Source of the DNA: SKVR01 sp037441525
GTDB lineage: Bacteria > Bacteroidota > Bacteroidia > Bacteroidales > UBA7960
Assembly: GCA_037441525.1 (NCBI GenBank)
Contig: JBBISA010000003.1
Location: 130,241 to 194,240, forward strand
Direction of reading: 5' to 3'
Length of the DNA: 64,000 nt
The notes below the pieces were generated by a model. That model was not told where the DNA came from. It made no database searches and worked only from the letters and a program-made list of their open reading frames with translations. Below, piece after piece: positions 45,301 to 53,564 of this stretch. Position 1 is the first letter of the stretch; each line of letters begins with the position of its first letter. A program made the translations under genes and the position numbers.

Positions 45301-45540
45301 GAAGATAAACACCCCAATACCCTTGAGTATATCAAATCGCGCAGAATCGATCTTGTTATCAACATCCCCAAAAATCTCTCGCAGGATGAACTATACAACG
45401 ATTATGAAATACGCCGGAATGCCATCGACTTTAATATCCCACTTATTACCAATGCCAGGCTGGCCAGCGCATTTATCTACGCATTTACAAGATATAAAGC
45501 CGATGACCTTGCCATAAAGAGCTGGGAAGAATACAAATAG
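42310..45540 (+). CDS. carB: Carbamoyl-phosphate synthase large subunit
   Basis: 1076 aa from ATG 42310 (a TTG 42 nt upstream is in frame). There are two homologous ATP-grasp halves: the first begins VLVIGSGALKIGEAGEFDYSG and includes VIRAGYALGGQGSG; the second begins AIVLGSGAYRIGSSVEFDW and includes VLIRPSYVLSGAAM. A C-terminal methylglyoxal-synthase-like allosteric domain (about residues 935-1076) ends the chain. It makes carbamoyl phosphate from bicarbonate, ammonia and two ATP. A weak promoter-like TACTTTCG at 42174-42181 in the carA-carB gap could give separate control. Confidence 0.95.
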   Translation: MALKIKKVLVIGSGALKIGEAGEFDYSGSQALKALKEEGIFTVLINPNIATVQTSEGIADTIYYLPVTPFFVEKVIKKEKPQGILLAFGGQTALNCGVALHQQGILEKYKVQVLGTPVEAIMNTEDRELFVKKLDEIGVLTIKSEAVNNVADARKAANNLGYPVIIRAGYALGGQGSGFCNNDNELEQLAQKALNHAPQILVEKSLKGWKEVEYEVVRDRYDNCITVCNMENFDPLGIHTGESIVIAPSQTLTNSEYHKLREIAIKIVRHIGIVGECNVQYALDPHSEDYRVIEVNARLSRSSALASKATGYPLAFVAAKLGLGYGLHELKNAVTQTTPAFFEPALDYVVCKIPRWDLGKFKGVSKQIGSSMKSVGEVMAIGRNFEEAIQKGLRMIGQGMHGFVENKELEIYDRHQIEDELKNPTDMRIFVIAMALQHNFTVDQIYDLTKIDRWFLYKLKNIYDIKLAIAPYSKVEDMPVSLLKKAKQAGFSDFQIGKNLVKKTGEDVATYGLKVREYRKSKGILPVVKQIDTLAAEYPAQTNYLYLTFHGSENDIIPERDGKSAIVLGSGAYRIGSSVEFDWCSVNALQALHNQGLRSVMINYNPETVSTDYDICDRLYFDELSYERVMDIIEFESPRGVVVSMGGQIPNNLAMRLHEAGVTILGTSAQSIDRAEDRHKFSSMCDQLGVDQPAWKELTTVADIYKFVEKVGYPVLIRPSYVLSGAAMNVVSNPRELEHFLALAANVSKQYPVVVSEFIENAKELEYDAVATNGDIVVFAISEHVEFAGVHSGDATIVFPPQKTYVETIRRIKRVAKLIAKELNITGPFNIQFLAKDNDIKVIECNLRASRSFPFVSKVLKTNFINYATRVMLGEKVEKPSKSLFELDYVGVKASQFSFSRLQKADPILGVEMASTGEVGCIGDDYYEAILKAMLSVGYRIPEKNILLSTGPARSKTELLNSSRMLHERGYNLFATRGTQQFLESNNIPCTMLHWPDEDKHPNTLEYIKSRRIDLVINIPKNLSQDELYNDYEIRRNAIDFNIPLITNARLASAFIYAFTRYKADDLAIKSWEEYK

Positions 45541-45587
45541 AAGGTATTATTTTTTAGTATATATAAGAAAAAATCGAATTATTCTCC

Positions 45588-45595
45588 TATCTTTG
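45588..45595 (+). promoter_or_regulatory. -7 box upstream of the LVIVD gene cluster
   Basis: TATCTTTG matches the consensus; the predicted start is near 45602, 25 nt before the first gene. Confidence 0.35.
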
Positions 45596-45626
45596 GCAAA
45601 TTGAATGTTTCGATTTTTCACACCAA

Positions 45627-46157
45627 ATGCCAGGAGCCATGTTGCCCAGATACAAACTTCTGTTGTTTCTAATCCTGCCTTTATTGGCAGCATTTAGTAT
45701 TGAACCCGACGAAAGATCGCTCACCATCTACAAGCCGGTTTTATTTAAAAAATCAGATTTGGCAAGCAGTATTTACACATTGCCGGCATCTGATTTTTCC
45801 AATCCGGGGAAAATTTATATTTATGGAAATTACATTTATCTTGTCGATCTTTACACTGGCATTCATGTAATTGATAATCAAAATTCTGCAAACCCAACAA
45901 AAACCGGGTTTATCCATATTCCGGGAGTTGTCGATCTGGCCATCCGCAACCAGGTATTGTACGCTGATAATGCCATTGACCTGGTGGCAATTGACATCAG
46001 CAATTTTCCTGAGATAAGGGTAACGGAGAGATTGGAAGCAATCTTTCCTGAACACACCCCACCCGACCTGGAGTGGATTCCCCATGCCTATTCATCATAC
46101 AACCGCCCTGCCAATACCGTTATAGTGGGTTGGGTTAAAAAACAACGGAACCGATAG
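45627..46157 (+). CDS. Exported LVIVD-repeat protein, short
   Basis: 176 aa; a second ATG at 45639 fits the signal peptide better (MLPRYKLLLFLILPLLAAF). The mature part contains propeller-like repeats of the LVIVD kind: GKIYIYGNYIYLVDLYTGIHVID, then IRNQVLYADNAIDLVAIDIS. Repeats are few compared with full LVIVD propellers, so it may pair with the next gene product, which carries more. Role unknown; start of a four-gene set. Confidence 0.75.
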   Translation: MPGAMLPRYKLLLFLILPLLAAFSIEPDERSLTIYKPVLFKKSDLASSIYTLPASDFSNPGKIYIYGNYIYLVDLYTGIHVIDNQNSANPTKTGFIHIPGVVDLAIRNQVLYADNAIDLVAIDISNFPEIRVTERLEAIFPEHTPPDLEWIPHAYSSYNRPANTVIVGWVKKQRNR

Positions 46158-46217
46158 TTTTTTCCGGCAGAATATTATACATGTAAAGCTTAACTTAAGA
46201 ATGTAAAAAACCTAAAT

Positions 46218-46979
46218 ATGATTTCAGGGATATTTCAACTAAAAGGGAAATACCAATACCTTACCGTTTTGTTGGTTACCGGTTTCCTTTTCTCATGCAT
46301 GAAGGATATGGACAACACCGGAGATATCGGTACCGGAGGCTCCATGGCCAGATTCACTATCAGGGGCAATTATCTTTACACCGTAGATAATGAAGACCTG
46401 AGAACCTTCAACATATCCGACTCAACCGATGTATCGCTGGTAAATAAAACCTCACTCGGATTTGGTATAGAGACCATTTTCCCTGTGGAAAATCTTCTTT
46501 TTATGGGAGCCCGCAATGGAATGCACATTTATGACATAAGCAATCCTGAATTACCCCAAAAGAAAAGCTTTACTCCCCACTTTGTGGGTTACGACCCGGT
46601 GGTTGTTCAGGGGAAATATGCTTATGTAACCCTTCGAAGCGCACTGGGTTTTGGTGAAGGTCGGAATGTTTTACTGGTTTTTGATATTTCCATTCCACAA
46701 CAGCCTGCCCTTTTGGCCGAATACACAATGATGGGGCCTCGCGGACTTGGTATCGATGAAAACAAGCTTTTTGTTTGCGATGATAAACTCAAAGTCTTTG
46801 AGGTAAAAAACGGAGTTGAGCTTAAACAACTTCACTCTTTCGATATACCTGCTATCGATGTAATTCCCCACAAAGATGTCCTCTATGTAGTGGCTGAAGA
46901 TGGATTTTACCAGTACAGTTATTCAGGAAACAATATCATTTTATTGAGCAAAATAACCCTTCCTCCCCGAAATTTATGA
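46218..46979 (+). CDS. LVIVD-repeat lipoprotein
   Basis: 253 aa. The lipoprotein signal ends LFSCMKD with Cys27 lipidated. A Gly-rich linker is followed by about five propeller-type repeats with the pattern NYLYTVDNEDLRTFNIS, NLLFMGARNGMHIYDIS, KYAYVTLRS, NKLFVCDDKLKVFEV and DVLYVVAEDGFYQYSYS. Such beta-propellers typically bind partner proteins at the cell surface. Its TGA overlaps the next ATG (46976), showing coupling to the outer-membrane-like gene. Confidence 0.82.
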   Translation: MISGIFQLKGKYQYLTVLLVTGFLFSCMKDMDNTGDIGTGGSMARFTIRGNYLYTVDNEDLRTFNISDSTDVSLVNKTSLGFGIETIFPVENLLFMGARNGMHIYDISNPELPQKKSFTPHFVGYDPVVVQGKYAYVTLRSALGFGEGRNVLLVFDISIPQQPALLAEYTMMGPRGLGIDENKLFVCDDKLKVFEVKNGVELKQLHSFDIPAIDVIPHKDVLYVVAEDGFYQYSYSGNNIILLSKITLPPRNL

Positions 46980-47608
46980 AGCTACATCGCAGGCGTGCTT
47001 TCTTTATCATAATTACTTTTCTGGCCGTGCCTATGGTTTCATTGGCTTCAGAACCTAAAGTAGTTTCATCAAACTTCCGCAGTGCGGTTTCAATACATCC
47101 ATTCTACCGGTTTGTTGATGGCATAAGAGTAGATTATCAGCATGCCATAACCCGGAACAACTGGATTATGGCTGGTACTGTGCTGTTCTACAGCCAGAAA
47201 ACCAATCCGCGTGAGGTTGATTTTGGTTATAACAAGCGTTTGGGAGGTGGCCTGCATTTGCACCATAAATTTTATCCTGCCGAAGGTTTCGGTATTACAC
47301 GGGTTTACATCAGTTACGGGCCTGTTTGGCAATACAATCATTTAACCTTCCCCGAAAAGGTAGCAGGCACTAATACCAACCGGTTCACTATCATAAACCG
47401 TTTTGGGGCTGATATTCTTATAGGATACGATGCCTTTATCGGAAATCAGTTTTTTCTGGAATTTTTCACCGGATTCGGGTTACGTTACTCTGGGTTTCAC
47501 TCAGATGCAACAGAACCCGACTTGTTTAACTCAGGATATGTCAGCCCGGGTTACACAGGAAATTTATTGTTGCTGGGCTTAAAGTTTGGTTTTGCCTTCA
47601 ATCCGTAA
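46976..47608 (+). CDS. Putative outer-membrane beta-barrel protein, 210 aa
   Basis: A signal peptide (MKLHRRRAFFIIITFLAVPMVSLA) precedes an all-beta sequence with alternating strands and a C-terminal hydrophobic strand (LLLGLKFGFAFNP). It is a paralogue of the next gene product: both have a GIRV motif (DGIRVDYQHA here, NGIRVEWDKK there), a basic WYP/FYP segment and similar length. Small barrels of this type are common but unnamed. Coupled to the LVIVD lipoprotein gene by a 4-nt overlap. Confidence 0.75.
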   Translation: MKLHRRRAFFIIITFLAVPMVSLASEPKVVSSNFRSAVSIHPFYRFVDGIRVDYQHAITRNNWIMAGTVLFYSQKTNPREVDFGYNKRLGGGLHLHHKFYPAEGFGITRVYISYGPVWQYNHLTFPEKVAGTNTNRFTIINRFGADILIGYDAFIGNQFFLEFFTGFGLRYSGFHSDATEPDLFNSGYVSPGYTGNLLLLGLKFGFAFNP

Positions 47609-47635
47609 TATTGATATGCAAATAATCATTATGCA

Positions 47636-48295
47636 ATGCTGAAATATATAGCTGTAGTTTGTATTGTTTTTTCGCTCTCCATCAATATAGCCTGGAGTCA
47701 GGATATTGATTCAGGCCATAAATCTTACTCCCATTGGATCATGGGTGTGCCCCAGCATCTTTTTAAGAATGGGATAAGGGTTGAATGGGATAAGAAACTG
47801 GGGAGGCCGGGAGTATGGATTAATTATGCACCTACAATATATTACCGTGGTCAAAGAGGTAACCGGTTATTTGGCAATTATGATGTTTACAGTACAGCCG
47901 GAGCGGGTATGGATGTAATGTTACGCTGGTATCCGCAGGGTATTGGTCCAAAGGGTGGTTTTTATCTTTCAGGAGGAGGTGGATTCCGGTTCCTGGTTCA
48001 GGAATTCAGGGGGTACCGTTGGACCACTTCCGTACGCAATGGACTTACCTGGTATGAATACGACGAATCATCCTGGAACAGGGAAACACAAAACTACGTA
48101 CTCAAGGGCACTCTGGGGTATTTGTTGATTATAAACCGGCACTTGGCGGCTGATTTTTTTATTGGCATTGGCTTACAAGCTGAAACTCAGAAATTACCTT
48201 CCGGAACCATTTATGAAATATCAGAGGAACCTGATGTTTTTGGAGGCACAGGACTAATTACTCTTTTAGGCTTCAGGTTGGGTATAGGGTGGTAA
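47636..48295 (+). CDS. Putative outer-membrane beta-barrel protein, paralogue of the preceding gene
   Basis: 219 aa with signal peptide (MLKYIAVVCIVFSLSINIAWSQ). The mature sequence is all beta with strongly aromatic strands (VWINYAPTIYYRG, GGFYLSGGGGFRFLV) and a terminal strand ending GFRLGIGW. The spacing to the previous gene is 27 nt. The pair probably arose by tandem duplication and then diverged; the LVIVD lipoprotein may sit on one or both. Confidence 0.75.
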   Translation: MLKYIAVVCIVFSLSINIAWSQDIDSGHKSYSHWIMGVPQHLFKNGIRVEWDKKLGRPGVWINYAPTIYYRGQRGNRLFGNYDVYSTAGAGMDVMLRWYPQGIGPKGGFYLSGGGGFRFLVQEFRGYRWTTSVRNGLTWYEYDESSWNRETQNYVLKGTLGYLLIINRHLAADFFIGIGLQAETQKLPSGTIYEISEEPDVFGGTGLITLLGFRLGIGW

Positions 48296-48476
48296 CTTCC
48301 ACAAGGAATTGCCTCTATCAACGAAAAGATGGTCTGGGCCAACAGATCGTCAGGAAAAACATAGCAACCGGGGGTTCAATCTTTTCTGGAAATTTTCCGA
48401 AATTCAAATTACTTTTATCCCTATTCTCAACCGGATTAGATACCGGTAAAAAACACAACATCCTAAAAGACAACAC

Positions 48477-49997
48477 ATGTTAGAAATTCAAAAAAAACTA
48501 TCCAACTCTTTTTATGCCATGCTGGCCTTGCCTGCCACGGCCATGGGTTTTGGTTTGGCTGTGCAGATTGCAGCTCTTAGCTGGATACTTACCGAAGTAT
48601 TTGGCTTCAGTATTATTGAAGTGGGCATTGTTTGGGCTACAGGCCCCGTAGCCGGCATTTTCGGCCAGGTTATCATTGGAGTGGTCAGTGATAATGTATG
48701 GTTATGGAATGGCCGCCGGAGGCCCTTCATCCTTTTTGGTGGTACCCTTGCAGCTCTGATGATACTTTGCCTGCCCAATATTGGAGTTATTTCAAGCTTT
48801 CTGGGCATATCCAATATTCTGATTGTGGCCATAATGGTTTCGCTTACCCTCGATCTATCGATAAATGTAAGTTTTAACCCCACCCGTTCGCTCATTGCCG
48901 ATGTTACCCCTGAAGGGCGTGCCCGTACCAAGGGATATACATGGATGCAAACAGTTTCGGGTTTTTTTGGCGTAATGGCCTATGTAGTCGGGGCCCGTTT
49001 CGGAAATTATTTCCTTCTGTATAGTGGCGCCGGACTTGTTTTGCTGTTTTCAGTTATCCCTACTTTGCTTATAAAGGAGCCCCGCTATATTACAGGTAAG
49101 GACGAAGGTCCTTTTGGCAGGCTCGACCCGCTGCTGGCTGGCACCATTTCTATCCTGATACCCGGTTCGGGACACTGGTATGGCAAGGAAATTAAAAAAG
49201 GATTTATACTTTTCATTATAGCCGCCATACTTTATGCATCATCCATTATATTCACTGGGAACCTCTACCTGACTGTTTTTCTATATACTCTTGCCATAGG
49301 GGTGCACATTTTCAGTGTTGTGGACTCATTTAAGCAAGTTGGGAATAAAAACCGTCAGAATCCTGAACTGGCTGCTCTGCTCGATATTGACAATGCCAAC
49401 TGGGGCCAGCTATTTAAACTCTTTTTTGCCCATGGTTTTTCATGGTTGGGTGTTCAATCAATGTTTGTGTATATAATTTTCTTCCTCGAAGACCAGCTTG
49501 TGCCCCTGGGGTTTGAGAACAAAGATGTTATGATAAGTGTGTCTTTTGCTGTGCTCAATACGGTTGGGTTTATTCTGCCGGCCCTTGTGTTCGAACCTTT
49601 GGCTGCAAAAATTGGAAGGGTGAAAATTCATACCATTGCAATTGCCACCATGGCCATAGCATATTTTGCTATGGGTTTAGTTGTAAAAACTCCCATGACC
49701 CTTTACGTTCTTATGGCTGTTGCAGGTATGGGCTGGGGAGCAATTGTAAGCCTTCCGTTTGCCATCATGTCCGAAAATGTGAACCGCAACCGGATGGGGT
49801 TTTTCATGGGTGTTTTCAACCTGTCGGTAGTAATTCCCCATCTCATAGTAAGTTTCGCTTTCAGTTTCCTTATTATGATGTTTCCAAGCAAAGATCTTCT
49901 ATTCATTATGTGCGGTGCCATGTTGACAATCTCAACAATTTTATGGATTTTCGTCAAAGAAAAGAAAACACACCAAACAAATTCTTTATCAAACTAA
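48477..49997 (+). CDS. MFS transporter (SLC45-like) with a central membrane insertion
   Basis: 506 aa. The N-terminal half has six helices and the signature GIVWATGPVAGIFGQVIIGVVSD...NGRRRPF, typical of SLC45/GPH-type sugar:proton symporters, and the C-terminal half has six more (start near WLGVQSMF). Between them lies an extra segment of about 70 residues (about 215-290) with LIPGSGHWYGKEIKKGFILF and two or three added hydrophobic helices. That motif resembles the TM2/DUF5683-type PG-x-G-(H/Q)-xY-x(3)-KKG membrane domains. Substrate unknown, perhaps a disaccharide. Confidence 0.82.
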   Translation: MLEIQKKLSNSFYAMLALPATAMGFGLAVQIAALSWILTEVFGFSIIEVGIVWATGPVAGIFGQVIIGVVSDNVWLWNGRRRPFILFGGTLAALMILCLPNIGVISSFLGISNILIVAIMVSLTLDLSINVSFNPTRSLIADVTPEGRARTKGYTWMQTVSGFFGVMAYVVGARFGNYFLLYSGAGLVLLFSVIPTLLIKEPRYITGKDEGPFGRLDPLLAGTISILIPGSGHWYGKEIKKGFILFIIAAILYASSIIFTGNLYLTVFLYTLAIGVHIFSVVDSFKQVGNKNRQNPELAALLDIDNANWGQLFKLFFAHGFSWLGVQSMFVYIIFFLEDQLVPLGFENKDVMISVSFAVLNTVGFILPALVFEPLAAKIGRVKIHTIAIATMAIAYFAMGLVVKTPMTLYVLMAVAGMGWGAIVSLPFAIMSENVNRNRMGFFMGVFNLSVVIPHLIVSFAFSFLIMMFPSKDLLFIMCGAMLTISTILWIFVKEKKTHQTNSLSN

Positions 49998-50018
49998 TTA
50001 ATCTTTATATACCAACCA

Positions 50019-51437
50019 ATGCAAAAACTATTTCTCCCATTTATATTAGCATTTATAGCTTTTTCGTGCAGTAAAACCGGCAATGAAACTACCACCCTTA
50101 CCCTGGACCTGAAAAATGCCAGTTTCGAGCAGGTTGAAGTAAACCTGGTAACCGATTTCATAACTTTTAATGCCGAAACATTGAAATCAGAAGTCAGCTC
50201 GAACGGGAAATTCACCTTTGATTTAGCAATTCAGCATCCCCAGCTGGTGTATCTGACCCTGGGGCAAATGCGCACCCTTGTTTATCTGTCGAAAGGGGGC
50301 AATCTCGAAGTGACCGGTGATGTGACCAATTGGAATCCCACCTATAAGGGCACCTATGCCAATGAGAATAATTTCCTGAAACTGAAAAGCAAGGAAATTG
50401 ACCAGTTTTACACCCAGAGTCAGGTTATTGATCTTATTAGAAATAATACCCTCGAAGAATTTTTACGCTTCAACGATCAGCTAACCCAGGCCGCCCGCAA
50501 CCTCTTGAGGAATTTCAGTAATGCAAACAAACTCGATGAAGATTTTAAGCAGTTCGTTGTTACCGATATTGAGTACAATCGTTATACTTATTTGCTTTAT
50601 TACCCATTATACTATTCTTATTTTCATGATGGTCGTGAGCCGGAGCTGCCTGCCGATTATTATAGTTTTATGACAGATGCACTAAAGGCGGATGACAATA
50701 TGTTTTACGTCAGGTCGTTCTGCAATTTTATCACAGAGAATCTTCAGCTACGGGTAAACCAAACCAAAACCCGATTTCCGGCCGAAGTTGGTCAGCTGCA
50801 AAGGTCTATCACCCTTGCCGGAGAATTATATTCGGGTCGTATGCGCGATTTTGCCATTGCCAATGCCATTAACACAGCATTGAACTTGGGCGAATTCAGC
50901 CAGGCAAGCCAGGCGTGGTATGAATTCAGGGATACAAATACTTTTACGGAACTCAATGAAATGCTTCAAACAGCCTACGAAAGTGCCAAACGGATTGCCC
51001 CCGGCAATGAGGCCCCTGCCTTTAACCTAACCGATATTAATGGCAATAGGGTATCGCTGGAAGATTTCAGGGGAAAGGTGGTGTATCTCGATTTTTGGGC
51101 CAGCTGGTGCGGGCCTTGTATGCGTGAGGTCCCTTATGCAAAGGAGCTGAAAAAGCGCTTCGTCGGGGTTGATGACCTGGTTTTTCTTTACATTTCGGTT
51201 GATGAGGACGAAATAGCCTGGCGTCGTACTGTTGAAATGCAGGAAATTAAAGGGGTTCACCTTAATGTAAAAGGAATGGGCAGCGAAACTGCCCAGCTTT
51301 ACAATGTAAAGGGGGTACCTTCTTTCTTTATTATTGATAGAAATGGTCTTATCAACAATAATAACCCTGGCCGGCCTTCGTCGGGCGAAGTTATCGATAA
51401 ACAACTTAAAGCAGCTCTGGGTATGCTTCCCTCTTAA
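50019..51437 (+). CDS. TlpA-like thioredoxin-fold lipoprotein
   Basis: 472 aa lipoprotein (signal ending IAFSC, Cys17). The N-terminal part (about 20-120) is a DUF4369-like beta domain, the middle is helical, and residues about 325-465 form a TlpA/ResA-type thioredoxin domain with the redox motif WCGPC (Cys364, Cys367) after YLDFWAS and the cis-Pro in KGVPSFFII. It reduces or exchanges disulfides in the periplasm, for example in cytochrome c maturation. Probably in an operon with the FISUMP gene, 27 nt downstream. Confidence 0.9.
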   Translation: MQKLFLPFILAFIAFSCSKTGNETTTLTLDLKNASFEQVEVNLVTDFITFNAETLKSEVSSNGKFTFDLAIQHPQLVYLTLGQMRTLVYLSKGGNLEVTGDVTNWNPTYKGTYANENNFLKLKSKEIDQFYTQSQVIDLIRNNTLEEFLRFNDQLTQAARNLLRNFSNANKLDEDFKQFVVTDIEYNRYTYLLYYPLYYSYFHDGREPELPADYYSFMTDALKADDNMFYVRSFCNFITENLQLRVNQTKTRFPAEVGQLQRSITLAGELYSGRMRDFAIANAINTALNLGEFSQASQAWYEFRDTNTFTELNEMLQTAYESAKRIAPGNEAPAFNLTDINGNRVSLEDFRGKVVYLDFWASWCGPCMREVPYAKELKKRFVGVDDLVFLYISVDEDEIAWRRTVEMQEIKGVHLNVKGMGSETAQLYNVKGVPSFFIIDRNGLINNNNPGRPSSGEVIDKQLKAALGMLPS

Positions 51438-51464
51438 TGGTTAAATCAGTTAATACCAAAACCC

Positions 51465-51965
51465 ATGGAAACAGAAAATGATAATTTACTCGAACTGGGA
51501 GGTAAAAATTACAATACTGCCATTGTAGGTAATACTCTCTGGATGGCAGAGAATCTTTCACTTCTGGTGCGCGATAGTTGGTTTTATGAAGATAACGCCA
51601 TTCACGGGGCGCGGCATGGCAGACTTTATACCTGGCAGGCGGCTATGGAAACCTGCCCCGAAGGCTGGCGGCTGCCTTCAGTGAACGATTGGGAGCAATT
51701 GATTGAAATTGCCGGGGGCGAAAACAATGCCTTCACGGGCCTTCTTCCAGGAGGTACTACAGGTTTTAATGCCTTGTACAGTGGATACCGCTCGCTAAAA
51801 GGCGACTTCTTAAGCCTTGACCGGGCAGCCGATTTCTGGAGTTCAACCGAAGCCGGAGAATCAAATGCCTGGCTGTTCTATATCATTTTTAAAAAAGACA
51901 GAATTTTCCGAATCATCGACGATAAACGATGTGGGTTTTCAGTGCGATACGTCAGAGACATTTAA
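51465..51965 (+). CDS. FISUMP-domain protein (Fib_succ_major), without signal peptide
   Basis: 166 aa. It is almost entirely one FISUMP domain, recognised from TLWMAENLSLLV, GRLYTWQAAMETCPEGWRLPS, DWEQLIEIAG, the GTTGFNAL...GYRS segment, FWSSTEAGESNAW and the final FSVRYVRD. These domains are usually found on exported lipoproteins; here the first residues (METENDNLLELGGKNY) contain no export signal, so the protein appears cytoplasmic or is moved by a non-classical route. Function unknown. Confidence 0.85.
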   Translation: METENDNLLELGGKNYNTAIVGNTLWMAENLSLLVRDSWFYEDNAIHGARHGRLYTWQAAMETCPEGWRLPSVNDWEQLIEIAGGENNAFTGLLPGGTTGFNALYSGYRSLKGDFLSLDRAADFWSSTEAGESNAWLFYIIFKKDRIFRIIDDKRCGFSVRYVRDI

Positions 51966-52173
51966 ACCCCGATTCACACTGCATTTCTGATTCTTGCGAT
52001 GCCAGAAAAGGGCCAATTGGTTTGGGCCTGAAATAATAATCACAAGCAAATCTTCCTCTCATCACTTCGTTTTTGCCGGAGTGCAATCATTGTATTAATA
52101 TTTGCAAGATAAAATAATTCTGTAATTCCAAGGTTGTTTTTACGACCAATACCACATTAAAAACCCGTAGGCC

Positions 52174-52659
52174 GTGCAGGAGAACGATTTTATTGCTACC
52201 ATAGAACAACACCGTGGCATCATTTTTAAGGTTTGTAAAATGTATTGCCCGCAGGAAGATGATTGCCATGACCTTTACCAGGATATTGTGGCGCAGCTCT
52301 GGAAAGCGTGGGGAGGATTCAGAGGTGAATCGAAAATAAGTACATGGATTTACAGGGTTGCCCTTAACACTGCCATTTCAGGTTTCAGAAAGCAGAAGCG
52401 AAATCCGTTGACTAATTCCGTTGATGCAAACGAACTACACATTTCGCAAGACGACGGACGGCAGAAAAAAGAAGACCTTGAGTTGCTGTATATGGCAATT
52501 GGCCAGCTTTCGGAAGTAGAAAAGGCCATGGTAATGCTTTATCTCGATGATGTTTCCTACGAAGAAATTTCAACGATTGTAGGTATCACTCAAAACAATG
52601 TAAGGGTTAAGATGCTGCGCATCAGAGAAAAACTAAAAAACATAATGAATAACAATTAA
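52174..52659 (+). CDS. ECF RNA polymerase sigma factor
   Basis: 161 aa from GTG 52174. Sigma region 2 spans about residues 10-80 (HDLYQDIVAQLWKAWGGF, then STWIYRVALNTAIS) and region 4 about 105-160 (EVEKAMVMLYLDDVSYEEI, ITQNNVRVKMLRIREKL). Region 3 is absent, as in the ECF class. The next gene starts 5 nt after the stop and encodes a membrane protein, its likely anti-sigma or regulatory partner. Confidence 0.93.
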   Translation: MQENDFIATIEQHRGIIFKVCKMYCPQEDDCHDLYQDIVAQLWKAWGGFRGESKISTWIYRVALNTAISGFRKQKRNPLTNSVDANELHISQDDGRQKKEDLELLYMAIGQLSEVEKAMVMLYLDDVSYEEISTIVGITQNNVRVKMLRIREKLKNIMNNN

Positions 52660-52664
52660 CCGGT

Positions 52665-53306
52665 ATGGACGAACTGAATAAGCTTAAGCAAATGTGGGAA
52701 AAGTCTTTTGGCAACCCACCCGGAAGTCTGGACAGGAAAAACCTGTTGGATATTATCCGGAAAAAATCCCATGGCCCGGTTGAGAAACTCAAACGAAGCC
52801 TTTATCTTGAAATCGGCACCATTTTACTGGTCATCCCCATGCTTTTGCTTGCAATGGTAAAGCTTAACAGCCTTTACTTCATCATAAACACATCGATACT
52901 TATATTGCTTTTTTTAGTCATTCTGTTCTACTATTTTTTTAATCTTCGAAAGGTATCGGCAATATGGAGGCAAAACCAGGAAAACCTTAAACAATGTATC
53001 GACAGCACACTGCATCTTTTCAGATTCTTCAGGAAAACTTACTACATCATTAACATTGCACTTTTCCCAGCTGCAATTTATTTTGGATTTATTATAGGGT
53101 TTGGACTGGGTTCGGGTGGCAAAAAAGTATCAAATCTTCAGTTTATCGAAACCCTTCCACTTTCGGCAAACATCATCATTATCATAGCTTCACTCCTTTT
53201 TTTGTCAGGAATTTTCTACCTGATCATGCACTTTTTTGTAAAAACCTTTTACGACCGCCATATTCTAAAACTTGAGCATATACAAAAAGAACTGGAAGAA
53301 AATTGA
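52665..53306 (+). CDS. Membrane protein, probable partner of the ECF sigma factor
   Basis: 213 aa. A soluble N-terminus of about 48 residues (MDELNKLKQMWEKSFG...) is followed by four hydrophobic helices (about residues 49-65, 70-88, 122-144, 163-187) and a charged C-terminal helix. Location directly after a sigma factor gene and a cytoplasmic N-terminal helix suggest an anti-sigma role, but no zinc-binding or classic anti-sigma motif is visible. Functional call is from context only. Confidence 0.65.
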   Translation: MDELNKLKQMWEKSFGNPPGSLDRKNLLDIIRKKSHGPVEKLKRSLYLEIGTILLVIPMLLLAMVKLNSLYFIINTSILILLFLVILFYYFFNLRKVSAIWRQNQENLKQCIDSTLHLFRFFRKTYYIINIALFPAAIYFGFIIGFGLGSGGKKVSNLQFIETLPLSANIIIIIASLLFLSGIFYLIMHFFVKTFYDRHILKLEHIQKELEEN

Positions 53307-53475
53307 AAGGGGGTACTCCTTGCTGAACCTTCAGCCTGGACATAGATGAAGTGCACAGTTTATGACTCTTTTTCCCTGAACCATGTTAGTTGAATTGGGG
53401 TTACAATAATTTATTGCCGATTAAAGCATCATCAAATAATCTATGGCCCGACCTCGATTGTTTGGCTGGTAAATG

Positions 53476-53483
53476 TATCTTTG
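53476..53483 (+). promoter_or_regulatory. -7 box upstream of the T9SS type B cargo gene
   Basis: TATCTTTG matches the consensus; the predicted start, near 53490, supports translation from ATG 53565 rather than from the open frame beginning at 53481. Confidence 0.4.
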
Positions 53484-53564
53484 CGTTTTACAAAATCCCT
53501 TAAAATAAATGCAGCATTTCCACGTATTTATCAACAAACTGCATTCAACACCAAGGCCAAAAAC

